A stretch of DNA of 36,682 bases from Phycisphaerales bacterium. GTDB lineage: Bacteria; Planctomycetota; Phycisphaerae; Phycisphaerales; UBA1924. The stretch covers positions 1 through 36,682 of the forward strand of contig JACVCK010000005.1 in assembly GCA_016742055.1 (NCBI GenBank), read 5' to 3'. Shown piece after piece: positions 15,260 to 22,782 of this stretch; position 1 is the stretch's first letter; each line of letters begins with the position of its first letter. A program made the position numbers and the translations under genes. Under the pieces are notes generated by a model. That model searched no databases. It saw only the letters and a program-made list of their open reading frames with translations, and had not been told where the DNA came from.

Positions 15260-16735
15260 ATGACGTCAAGACGAGACCGCGTGGGGTTGTTGGGCGCCGC
15301 CCTTTGGGCCGCCGCCGGGGCGCCCGCGGCCTTGGGCCAGGTGGGCGCCGCCAACCGGGTGCAGGTCCTGGACCGCCAACTGCAGCAACTCGACCGCCAG
15401 TTCCGGCTCAGCGTGCCCGAGGGCCAGCCCATCGCCGAACGCGCCCTGGTCGACGCCGGCGCCTCGCTGCGTGTCGCTTTCTTCAGCATCGACGACGAGA
15501 CCAGCGACGCCCACTACCTCCGGCAGTTCGACGGACGCGTCTACGCCCGGGTCGAGATCGACGGCGCCCACCGGTTCTACGGGCGGCTGAAGTTCCAGTA
15601 CGACGACTGGAACAGCGGCCAGTCCTTCGACGGCGACGGCGACGATTGGAACGACCCCTTCCTCGACCGACTGTGGTACGAGTTCGACCTGCGGGGCCTG
15701 CGCCGCGCCCAGACCGGCGAGCACACCGACTACAACTTCAATGTCAAACTGGGCAAGGAGTACTTCTACTGGGCGTCGGGCCTGGTGCTGAGCCAGAACC
15801 TCTACGGCGGCACGGCCGACGTGGAACTGGGCTCCTTCGGCTTCACCGCCCTGGTCGGTCAGACCAGCCCCCTCGAGACCGTGGACTTCGACGCCTCGCG
15901 TCCGGCGTTCGACGACGACACCGAGCGCCTGTTCGCCGGCGGCATGCTGGAACTCCGGAACAACCCGAACCACGCGCCGTACGTCTTCTTCATGGCCATG
16001 CTCGATGAAAACGACGAGGGCCAGGTCAACCTCGGGGGCGCGTTCCCCACGCGGTTCGATTACGACGCGTACTACGCCGGCGTCGGATCGCGGGGCAGTC
16101 TGGGGTCGTCCCTTCGGTACCGGGCGGAGTTCGTCTATCAATTCGGCGAGTCGACGACCAGTTCGTTCGACCCCGTGGGCTTCGGGCCGCTGCCCCAGAC
16201 CAAAGAGGACATCAGCGCCATGGCCGGCCTGCTCGGCCTGACCTATCTGGTGCAGGACCATTCCGACACGCGACTGGACTTCGAGTTGCTCGCGGGCTCC
16301 GGCGACGACGACCGGCTCAGTTCCTCCGACACGTTCGGCGGCAACCTGCCGGGCTCGCGGGACACGGCGTTCAACTCCCTGGGCTACGTCAACACCGGCA
16401 TCGCCCTGGCGCCGGAGATCTCCAACCTCCTCAGCATCCGCGCGGGCGTCAGCACGAGCCCGCTCCGATCGCGGGGCGACCTCTTTCGAAACCTCCGCGT
16501 CGGCGTGGACGGCTTCGTGTTCTTGAAGATCGACGAGGACGCGCCCATCAGCGCCCGCACCGACCGGGGCGAGAACTTCGTCGGAGGCGAGATCGACCTG
16601 TTCCTATCCTGGCGCATCCTGTCCGACCTGATGTTCGACGTCCGCTACGGCCTGTTCCTTCCCGGCGACGCCATGCCCTCCGGCGAGGACGACCCTCGCC
16701 AGTTCATCTACCTGGGGGTGACCTATGCGTTCTGA
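15260..16735 (+). CDS. Outer-membrane beta-barrel protein (alginate-export/porin-like)
   Basis: This 491-residue exported protein starts at 15260, with GGAG about 10 bases upstream. The signal peptide runs to about 27 (LLGAALWAAAGAPAALGQ). Next is a short coiled segment, VLDRQLQQLDRQFRL, as seen at the N-terminus of several planctomycete porins. The remainder is alternating amphipathic strands rich in Tyr, Phe, Asp and Gly (RFYGRLKFQYDDWN, YNFNVKLGKEYFYWASG, LRYRAEFVYQFGES). It ends YLGVTYAF, with the C-terminal phenylalanine used by the barrel-insertion machinery. The layout resembles alginate-export family porins, but substrate specificity is not readable. The next gene, a lipoprotein, overlaps it by 11 bases, so the two are co-expressed. 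Confidence 0.8.
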   Translation: MTSRRDRVGLLGAALWAAAGAPAALGQVGAANRVQVLDRQLQQLDRQFRLSVPEGQPIAERALVDAGASLRVAFFSIDDETSDAHYLRQFDGRVYARVEIDGAHRFYGRLKFQYDDWNSGQSFDGDGDDWNDPFLDRLWYEFDLRGLRRAQTGEHTDYNFNVKLGKEYFYWASGLVLSQNLYGGTADVELGSFGFTALVGQTSPLETVDFDASRPAFDDDTERLFAGGMLELRNNPNHAPYVFFMAMLDENDEGQVNLGGAFPTRFDYDAYYAGVGSRGSLGSSLRYRAEFVYQFGESTTSSFDPVGFGPLPQTKEDISAMAGLLGLTYLVQDHSDTRLDFELLAGSGDDDRLSSSDTFGGNLPGSRDTAFNSLGYVNTGIALAPEISNLLSIRAGVSTSPLRSRGDLFRNLRVGVDGFVFLKIDEDAPISARTDRGENFVGGEIDLFLSWRILSDLMFDVRYGLFLPGDAMPSGEDDPRQFIYLGVTYAF

Positions 16736-17393
16736 AGCACGATGCATCGTCGTCGCGCTCGCCGCGCTCGCGGCGGCCGGCTGCGGGAACCGCATGATCC
16801 ACGAGAAGTCCCTCGTGGACGACCCCGCGATCCGCGCCGATCAGGGCGAGTTCATCGACGCGCTGCGCACCACGTACACCGTCACCAACCACGACGCGCT
16901 CCACGGGCTGTTCCTGCTCGCGGACTCCGAGGACCTCTTCGACTCCTACGAGGACCGCGTCGCCACCGCCAAGGAGCGCGGCTGGCTCGACGCCCGCTGG
17001 AGCCATCCGGCCAACGAGAGCGCCCGCATCGGCGACATCGCCCGGGCCGTCTGCGTCATCACGAACATCCGCGGCGGGCTCACCATGGGGATGATCGGAC
17101 CTGCCCCCCGCTACGCCACCCGCGAACTGATCTACCTCGAGATGATCCCCGAGCGGGGCGACCAGCAGTCCATCCGGGGGCTGGAGTACCTGGAACTGAT
17201 GCTCCTGGCCAACGACCGGCTGGACGCCGGACGCCGGCCCGCCAGCGTCGAGGAACGCCTCCAGAAGTACTCCGAGCCGGGCGGGACGGTCCCCGTGGAC
17301 GAACTCGGGCCGGCCCCGGCCGTCGAGCCGCTTCCGGGAAACCCTGAGCCAGGCGGCCCGGAAGACCCGGCTCAGAATCCGCCCCGGGACTGA
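16725..17393 (+). CDS. Predicted lipoprotein of unknown function
   Basis: This is a 222-residue lipoprotein precursor. A short basic start and hydrophobic stretch end in the lipobox AAAGC, with the lipidated cysteine at 20. The mature protein has mixed helices (FIDALRTTYTVTNHDALHGL, LADSEDLFDSYEDRVATAKE) and a central hydrophobic patch (ICVITNIRGGLTMGMIGPAP-like region, about 108-127). Its C-terminal tail of about 45 residues is rich in proline and glutamate and probably disordered. I do not recognise a family. It overlaps the barrel gene by 11 bases, so it may be a periplasm-facing partner or regulator of that barrel. The FecR-domain gene follows after 82 bases. Confidence 0.68.
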   Translation: MRSEARCIVVALAALAAAGCGNRMIHEKSLVDDPAIRADQGEFIDALRTTYTVTNHDALHGLFLLADSEDLFDSYEDRVATAKERGWLDARWSHPANESARIGDIARAVCVITNIRGGLTMGMIGPAPRYATRELIYLEMIPERGDQQSIRGLEYLELMLLANDRLDAGRRPASVEERLQKYSEPGGTVPVDELGPAPAVEPLPGNPEPGGPEDPAQNPPRD

Positions 17394-17426
17394 CACCACC
17401 CCGGGGTTGGGTGCGTATGGTCATCG

Positions 17427-17457
17427 GGCGGGATGAACCCCTGAGGGGTGTCCCGCC
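17427..17457 (+). promoter_or_regulatory. Stable leader hairpin before the FecR-domain gene
   Basis: GGCGGGA (17427-17433) pairs with TCCCGCC (17451-17457), and ACCCC (17437-17441) pairs with GGGGT (17445-17449) around a TGA loop. That makes 12 base pairs with a small asymmetric bulge. It sits 4 bases before AAGGAG (17462-17467), the ribosome binding site of the FecR-domain gene. TATGGT at about 17416-17421 would start transcription at the base of the hairpin, but no good -35 is present. The hairpin could protect the 5-prime end, attenuate read-through from the lipoprotein gene, or gate translation. Confidence 0.5.
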
Positions 17458-17475
17458 TGAGAAGGAGTGGCTCAG

Positions 17476-18465
17476 ATGCCCATGCGTTGGATCGTTCGTG
17501 GCTCCGTGGCGTCGCTCTGCCTGCTGTTCGGCGCCCATGTCGTGGCGCAGGATCAGGCCCCGGTTGAGCAAGCCGAGGCCGTCGAAACGCCCGCCGCCGT
17601 CGAGGCCCAGGGCAAGGAACTCCAGGCGGTGTTCATGGACGTCGAGGGCCCGGTGTCGTGGCGTGCTGGCGAGGATCAGCCCTGGCAGCCCGCCAAGGTG
17701 GACGACCTCCTGAGCCCCGGCGCCGAGATCCGCACGATGTTCCGCGGTCGGGCGGCGATCCGTGTGGGCAAGAACGCCACGATCCTCATGGACCCCATCA
17801 CCACGATCGCGCTTCCCGATGTGATCGAGGAGGGCGAGACGCTGCGCACGCGCGTCGCGCTGAAGCAGGGACGCGCCGACTTCAAAGTGGACAAGGTCGG
17901 CCTCGACAACGACTTCCAGGTGCAGATGGGCTCGACCACCATGGCCGTGAAGGGCACGGGCGGGACCTTCTCCTTCCTGGGCTTCAGCGGCCCGCAGTTC
18001 GCAGGCGCGCGGTTCAACGAGGCCAACGCGATCGAGGTCGCCTACTTCTCCCGGCTGCAGCGCGTCGCCATCTCCGGCGCCGGACGCTCGAACGAGACCA
18101 ACGCGAACCCCGTGCTCGCGGCGCTGGCCTCCACGATCGGCCCGCCGCCCAGCGGCGCGACCGCCGAGACGGGCCTCGGCGGCGACTCCGCCGGCGACCT
18201 TGCCAACAAGCCCAACAACGCGATCACCCAGCAGATCGCCATCGTGACCGGCGTGCAGCAGTCGGGCGTGGCGGCGCTGAACTCGATGGGCGGCTTCAAC
18301 GGCACCTCGCCCTTCCCCAGCACGGGCGGCGCGGGCGGCGGCTCGGCGCCCGGCGGGTCCGCCGGCGGCGGGCAGATCGATCCGCCCTGCATCGGCTGCG
18401 ACAACGACCGCCCGCCCAACTCGATCGGCGGCGGCTCCATCGGCGCGCGATTCCGCCAGCGCTGA
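17476..18465 (+). CDS. Secreted FecR-domain protein
   Basis: This 329-residue exported protein has a signal peptide (about 1-24: IVRGSVASLCLLFGAHVVAQ). A FecR domain (about 49-160) follows, with the characteristic VEGPVSWRAGEDQPWQPA, a hydrophilic turn LLSPGAEIRTMFRGRAAIRV, and VQMGSTTMAVKGTGGTFSF. The C-terminal 110 residues are low complexity (Gly, Ser, Pro, Asn) with one CIGC pair and are probably disordered. FecR domains of this secreted type lack a sigma-binding part; they are envelope ligand-binding modules and often lie next to CHASE2 sensor genes, as here. The start is set by AAGGAG 8 bases before ATG 17476; GTG 17467 overlaps that site and is unlikely. A terminator follows at 18497, before the CHASE2 cyclase. 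Confidence 0.82.
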   Translation: MPMRWIVRGSVASLCLLFGAHVVAQDQAPVEQAEAVETPAAVEAQGKELQAVFMDVEGPVSWRAGEDQPWQPAKVDDLLSPGAEIRTMFRGRAAIRVGKNATILMDPITTIALPDVIEEGETLRTRVALKQGRADFKVDKVGLDNDFQVQMGSTTMAVKGTGGTFSFLGFSGPQFAGARFNEANAIEVAYFSRLQRVAISGAGRSNETNANPVLAALASTIGPPPSGATAETGLGGDSAGDLANKPNNAITQQIAIVTGVQQSGVAALNSMGGFNGTSPFPSTGGAGGGSAPGGSAGGGQIDPPCIGCDNDRPPNSIGGGSIGARFRQR

Positions 18466-18496
18466 GCGGCGTTCGACACTTCAACCAAACTCCTCC

Positions 18497-18531
18497 ACCG
18501 GCGCAGCGACCCCGCGGCGCCGGTATCTTTT
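18497..18531 (+). terminator. Rho-independent terminator after the FecR-domain gene
   Basis: ACCGGCGC (18497-18504) and GCGCCGGT (18517-18524) form a perfect 8-base stem with a 12-base loop, followed by ATCTTTT. It lies between the FecR-domain stop and the GTG of the cyclase. The T-run also overlaps the start of the cyclase ribosome binding site (TGGAG), so partial read-through into the cyclase is possible. Confidence 0.62.
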
Positions 18532-18540
18532 GGAGCGCCG

Positions 18541-21309
18541 GTGAGCCGTCGCATTTCCACGCATACGACGCAGGTCGCGGCCATGGGCGTCATGGTCACG
18601 CTCGCCTTTTCGCTCTTGGCGGCGTTCGGCGCGTTCCAGGGCCTCGAGCGCTGGTCGATCGACCAGCGCTACCGCTGGGCGCGGTTCCGCGACGTGCCCA
18701 TGAGCGACCTGATACGCCACGTGGACATCGACGACGGCGCTCTGGAGGCGGTCGGGCGCTGGCCCTGGCCCCGCACGAAGATCGCCATGGCCCTCGACGA
18801 ACTCGGGCGCGCCGGCGCCTCCGTGGTCGCGCTCGACCTTTTGCTTGACAACCCGCAGGCCTCCACCTTTGAGCGGGAGGAGGGCAACGTCTGGGAGTTC
18901 CGCGAGGTCGATCACGACGTGGCCATGGCCGAGTCGCTCGGGCGCCTGCGCGCCGTGCTCGCGCTGAACGTCCAACTCAACGACTCCGTCGGTCCGGACT
19001 GGGAGGGCGAACGGGGCGAGCGGGAGTATGCGCGGCTGATGGAACTGCTCCGCGCCGATGCGCAGTGGGACGACGAGGAAGTGATGGACCGCGCCGGGCT
19101 CACCGGGCCGCGGCGGGCTCGGTACAAGGAGCGCTCGAGTCTGTTCCGCGCCCTGGCCGCGTCGCAGGTCGCCGCGGAGATGCTGGCCTCTCCGGGGGCC
19201 GAGCCGACGGAGGCCCAGTTCCTTCGTCGGATGACCCCGCGCCTGGACGAGCACACGGGGCGCTTCCCGCAGGAGGCGATGCTCCAGCGGGTCTGGGATC
19301 AGCAGCGCGCGTGGTGGACGCTGCGCCCGATGCTGCGCGGGGTCACCAGCGACGAGCGCTGGCGGGGCGTGGACGACCGCGCGCCGATCCTCCGCTTCGT
19401 CCGGGCCGCGGCCCAGGTGGGCATCGTCAACGCCGAGCCGGAGATGGAGCACGACGGCGCCGTGCGGGACGTGAAGGCCACGCGGGCGACGCCGGGGGGC
19501 GAGGCGCTGCAGTTCGGCCTCGCGGCGGCGGCGGCGTTCAAGGGCCTGCACGCGCGCGACGTGGCGGTGGACGATCGGTCCGTGACGATCGGCGATCACA
19601 CGCTCCCGCTGCGCCACGGGCGGCTGCTGCTGGACTGGCCCCGGACGCGCGATGAGTACCTGGGCGCGTTCCGTCGCAGCGATGCGGACCCCGTGGGGCA
19701 CGGGCACATCACCATGAGCGCCCCGGTGGGCCTGGGCGAGCAGCGCGTGGTTCTGGCGGCGCTCGAGGCGCGCCTGGTGGTGGTGACGCGCGAGATCGCC
19801 GAGGGCGCGCTGGGCCGGCCCATGGGCGTGGAGATCGACGACGCGCTGGCCGCCGAGGTCGTTGAAGCGGCGGACGAGATCGTGCGCCAGGTGCGTGAGG
19901 CGGCCTCGCCGCTCTCGTCCGAAGAGCGCGACATCGTCGCGCCGTTCCTTGAGCACGCCCGGCTCCGAGAGGAGATCGTGAGCGGGCGCGCCACGCTGGA
20001 GGCGCTGAGCGCCCGCCTGCGCGAGGCCGTCGAAGGTCGGCTGGTGTTCGTGGGCTGGACCGCGACCGGCGCGGCGGCCGACTTCTTCAAGTCCGCGATG
20101 GGCGCGAAGACGCCGGGCGTCGTGATGCACGCTGTGGCGGCGGACATGGCGCTGACCGGGCGGGCCGCGCGCCTGGCGCCGGCCGGCGCCACCGTGGCCT
20201 TCTCGCTGCTCCTGGGGTGCATGGCCACCTTCGTCGCCGCCACGCTCTCGCCCGTGCGCTCGGCGATCGCCGCGACGCTGCTGGCGGCGGGGTTCATCGG
20301 CCTCTGCGGGGTGATCCTGTTCAACCCCACGCCATTGGGGACGGGCGTGCTGCTGCCGCTGGCGGCGCCGCTGATCGCGGCGCTGGCCGCTTGGGTGAGC
20401 GCCACGGCGCTCGAGGCGGCGCTCTACCAGCGCGACCGGGAGCGGATCCGCAAGCAGTTCCGGGCCCGTGTTTCGCCCCAGTTGGTCGAGCGGCTCGTGG
20501 ACAACCCCGGCTCGGTGAGCATGTCGGGCGAGCAGCGCGAGATGACGACGTTCTTCCTCGATCTGGCGGGTTTCACGTCGATCAGCGAGCGGCTGGACGG
20601 CCCGTCGACGGTCGCCACGCTCAACCGGGCGATGCGCGAGAACACGCGGGTGCTGACGGCGGAGGGCGCGTACGTCAACAAGTTCCTCGGCGACGGCATC
20701 ATGGCGTTCTGGTCGGCGTTCCAGGCCGACCCCGAGCAGGCCGCACGCGCCTGCCGCGCCGCCCTCGAGTGCCAGCGGACCGTCGCGGCGCTGAACGACG
20801 ACCCCGCGATGGCGGGCCTTCCGCGGTTGTCGGCCCGCGTGGGCGTGGCGACGGGGACGGTGGTCGTGGGGGACTGCGGCGCTCCGCCGGAACTGAACGA
20901 CTACACCGTCATCGGCAACGCGGTCAACCTCGCGGCGCGGCTCGAGAGCGCGAACAAGCAGTTCGGCACCGGGGTGCTCATCGACGGGCGCACCCGCGAA
21001 CTCGCCGGCGACTCGCTCGGCGGCTACAAACTCCGCAATCTGGGCAAGATCGTCGTCGTGGGGCAGACGGCGCTGGTGGACGTGTTCGAGGTCCTGCCCG
21101 CCACGGCCGACCCGAAGCGGATCGACCTGACGCACGAGGGTGTGGCGTTGTACCAGGCCGGCGACTTCATCGGCGCCCTCACGGCGTTCACGAGGTTGGA
21201 GCGCGAGTACGGCGACGAGAAACTCGCCGGCGTGTACCGCGACGGCGTGGCCGACGCCGCGGAGATGGGCGACGCGTTTGACGGCGCCATCCGCCTGCGC
21301 TCCAAGTGA
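18541..21309 (+). CDS. CHASE2-domain class III adenylate cyclase
   Basis: This 922-residue sensor enzyme starts at GTG, with GGAG 5 bases upstream. After an N-terminal helix (about 12-30) comes a large extracytoplasmic CHASE2 domain with HVDIDDGALEAVGRWPWPR and VVALDLLLDNP near its start and LVFVGWTATGAAADFF near its end. Three membrane helices lie at about 543-630. A class III catalytic domain follows (about 665-860), with metal aspartates D674 (TFFLDLAGF) and D718 (KFLGDG), purine-selecting K714 and T789, and transition-state N796 and R800 (NAVNLAARLE). All catalytic residues are present, and the Lys/Thr pair favours ATP over GTP. A TPR-like tail (about 865-915) ends the protein. It probably makes cAMP in response to an envelope signal, perhaps linked to the adjacent FecR protein. 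Confidence 0.92.
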   Translation: MSRRISTHTTQVAAMGVMVTLAFSLLAAFGAFQGLERWSIDQRYRWARFRDVPMSDLIRHVDIDDGALEAVGRWPWPRTKIAMALDELGRAGASVVALDLLLDNPQASTFEREEGNVWEFREVDHDVAMAESLGRLRAVLALNVQLNDSVGPDWEGERGEREYARLMELLRADAQWDDEEVMDRAGLTGPRRARYKERSSLFRALAASQVAAEMLASPGAEPTEAQFLRRMTPRLDEHTGRFPQEAMLQRVWDQQRAWWTLRPMLRGVTSDERWRGVDDRAPILRFVRAAAQVGIVNAEPEMEHDGAVRDVKATRATPGGEALQFGLAAAAAFKGLHARDVAVDDRSVTIGDHTLPLRHGRLLLDWPRTRDEYLGAFRRSDADPVGHGHITMSAPVGLGEQRVVLAALEARLVVVTREIAEGALGRPMGVEIDDALAAEVVEAADEIVRQVREAASPLSSEERDIVAPFLEHARLREEIVSGRATLEALSARLREAVEGRLVFVGWTATGAAADFFKSAMGAKTPGVVMHAVAADMALTGRAARLAPAGATVAFSLLLGCMATFVAATLSPVRSAIAATLLAAGFIGLCGVILFNPTPLGTGVLLPLAAPLIAALAAWVSATALEAALYQRDRERIRKQFRARVSPQLVERLVDNPGSVSMSGEQREMTTFFLDLAGFTSISERLDGPSTVATLNRAMRENTRVLTAEGAYVNKFLGDGIMAFWSAFQADPEQAARACRAALECQRTVAALNDDPAMAGLPRLSARVGVATGTVVVGDCGAPPELNDYTVIGNAVNLAARLESANKQFGTGVLIDGRTRELAGDSLGGYKLRNLGKIVVVGQTALVDVFEVLPATADPKRIDLTHEGVALYQAGDFIGALTAFTRLEREYGDEKLAGVYRDGVADAAEMGDAFDGAIRLRSK

Positions 21310-21330
21310 CGCTCGGGGGCTGCGGGGGCG

Positions 21331-22662
21331 TCAGCGCCCCGGCCATTCCAGGCGCTTGACGATGATGGCGGTCTGATCGTCGGCGGCCTCGATGGGGCCG
21401 GTGAACTCGCGGCAGGCAGCGCGGATGTTCGCGAGCAACTCCGACGCGGAGAGCCCGCGCGACGCTCGCACCAAATCGTAGACGCGCTGCTCGCCGAACT
21501 GCTCGCCCGACGGGCGCGCCGCCTCGTAGAAGCCGTCGGACAGGACGATGAACGCGTCGCCGGGCTCGAGCGCCAGAGGAGGCGCCACGTCGGCGTCGAG
21601 GTCGGGCATGATGCCGAAGGGCATGGTCTGCGCGGGGACGGAGACGATCTCGTCGTCCCTGGCGCGGTGGTGCAGCAGCGGCGCCTGCCCGGCGGAGAAC
21701 GACAGCAGCGTGTGCGAGCCCTGATCCAGGAGGCCGATCCACGCGGTGATGAAGCGGCCGGCGGGCAGGTCGTCGCAGAGTTGGCGGTTCATGTGCTCGG
21801 CGATCGAGCGCACGCCCACGCCCACGCGCAGGCCCATCCGCAGCATCGACCGCGCCTGCGTGACGGACAGCGCAGGGCCCAGGCCGTGCCCGGTCGCGTC
21901 GGCGAGGAACATCATCGCGCCCGTCGCGGGCTCGTTCGGCTCGACGACGATCAGGTCCTGCCCGCGCCGGACGAACCCCACCAGGTCGAACGCGTCGCCG
22001 CCGGTCTGGTCCGCCGGCTCGCTGAACCCGGCGATGTCGTAGCCGGGGATGCGGGGCACGGAGGTGGGGAACGTCTGCTGCTGCATGCGTCGGGCCAGTT
22101 CGATGTCGCGTTCGAGTTTCTCGCGCATCAGGCGGTCTTCGAGGAGGCGCGCGCGCCGGATGGCCACCGCCGCCTGCGCCGCGAGGGCGCCGGCGATCTC
22201 CTCGTCGGCGCCGTCGAAGGGCCCGCCGTCCTTGTTGAGCACCTGCGCCACGCCGATCAGGTCGCCCCCCACCACCTCGAGCGGGATCGTCAGGATCGAG
22301 CGCGTGCGGTAGCCGGTGGAGCGGTCCACGGCCTGATTGAACCGCGCGTCGGCGTAGGCGTCGGGCACGTTGATGATGGCCCGGGACTGGGCGCACTGGC
22401 CCGCGATGCCCGCCGTCGCGGGGATGCGGATGCACGCGGAGGCGTCCCCGCCCGAGAGTCCGTGCGCGACGGTCGTGAAGAGTTGGTTCGCCGCCTTGTC
22501 GTACTCGAACACCGTCGCGCGGTCGGCGCGCAGCAGGTCGCGCATCGCGTCGATGATCACGCCGAGGATCTCGTCGAGATGGTCCGAGGCGCCCAGTTTC
22601 CGCGCCACGGCGAGCACGCGCCGGAGGGCGTCCTGCGGGAGCCGGTGGCTGGGTTCGGACAT
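21331..22662 (-). CDS. GAF domain and SpoIIE/PP2C-type serine phosphatase
   Basis: This is a 443-residue cytoplasmic regulator. A GAF domain (about 25-172) contains RATVFEYDKAANQLFTTVAH and ILTIPLEVVGGDLIGVAQVL and would sense a small ligand. A helical linker (LMREKLERDIELARRMQQQT) of the kind used for dimer signalling leads into a PP2C/SpoIIE phosphatase domain (about 205-440). Metal-binding acidic residues are intact: GGDAFD, FLADATGHG, VLSDGFYEA and ADDQTAII. Such enzymes usually dephosphorylate anti-anti-sigma (STAS) proteins in partner-switching pathways, but no STAS or RsbW-like gene is in the window. It is convergent with the cyclase, 21 bases apart. Its promoter (22754-22782) overlaps the end of glgP. 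Confidence 0.9.
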   Translation of the reverse strand: MSEPSHRLPQDALRRVLAVARKLGASDHLDEILGVIIDAMRDLLRADRATVFEYDKAANQLFTTVAHGLSGGDASACIRIPATAGIAGQCAQSRAIINVPDAYADARFNQAVDRSTGYRTRSILTIPLEVVGGDLIGVAQVLNKDGGPFDGADEEIAGALAAQAAVAIRRARLLEDRLMREKLERDIELARRMQQQTFPTSVPRIPGYDIAGFSEPADQTGGDAFDLVGFVRRGQDLIVVEPNEPATGAMMFLADATGHGLGPALSVTQARSMLRMGLRVGVGVRSIAEHMNRQLCDDLPAGRFITAWIGLLDQGSHTLLSFSAGQAPLLHHRARDDEIVSVPAQTMPFGIMPDLDADVAPPLALEPGDAFIVLSDGFYEAARPSGEQFGEQRVYDLVRASRGLSASELLANIRAACREFTGPIEAADDQTAIIVKRLEWPGR

Positions 22663-22753
22663 GGCGCGTCGTCGCGGGGTGGGCGGTCAAAGGGAGCCCG
22701 ACGAACGCCGTGAGGGCGGCGCACGCGGGAACGCTGGGGCGATGGGCGGGCCG

Positions 22754-22782
22754 ATTGTAGCGGCCGCCCGCGCGAGGGTCAG
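22754..22782 (-). promoter_or_regulatory. Sigma-70-type promoter for the GAF-SpoIIE phosphatase gene
   Basis: Read on the minus strand: CTGACC (22782-22777), a 17-base spacer and TACAAT (22759-22754). The -10 matches consensus at five of six positions and the spacing is optimal. The -35 contains the stop codon of glgP, so the phosphatase can be expressed independently of glgP with a leader of about 85 bases. Confidence 0.58.

Noticed and set aside
18481-21135. Minus-strand open frame of 884 codons opposite the CHASE2 cyclase
   Set aside because: Composition artefact; the opposite strand has a complete class III cyclase.
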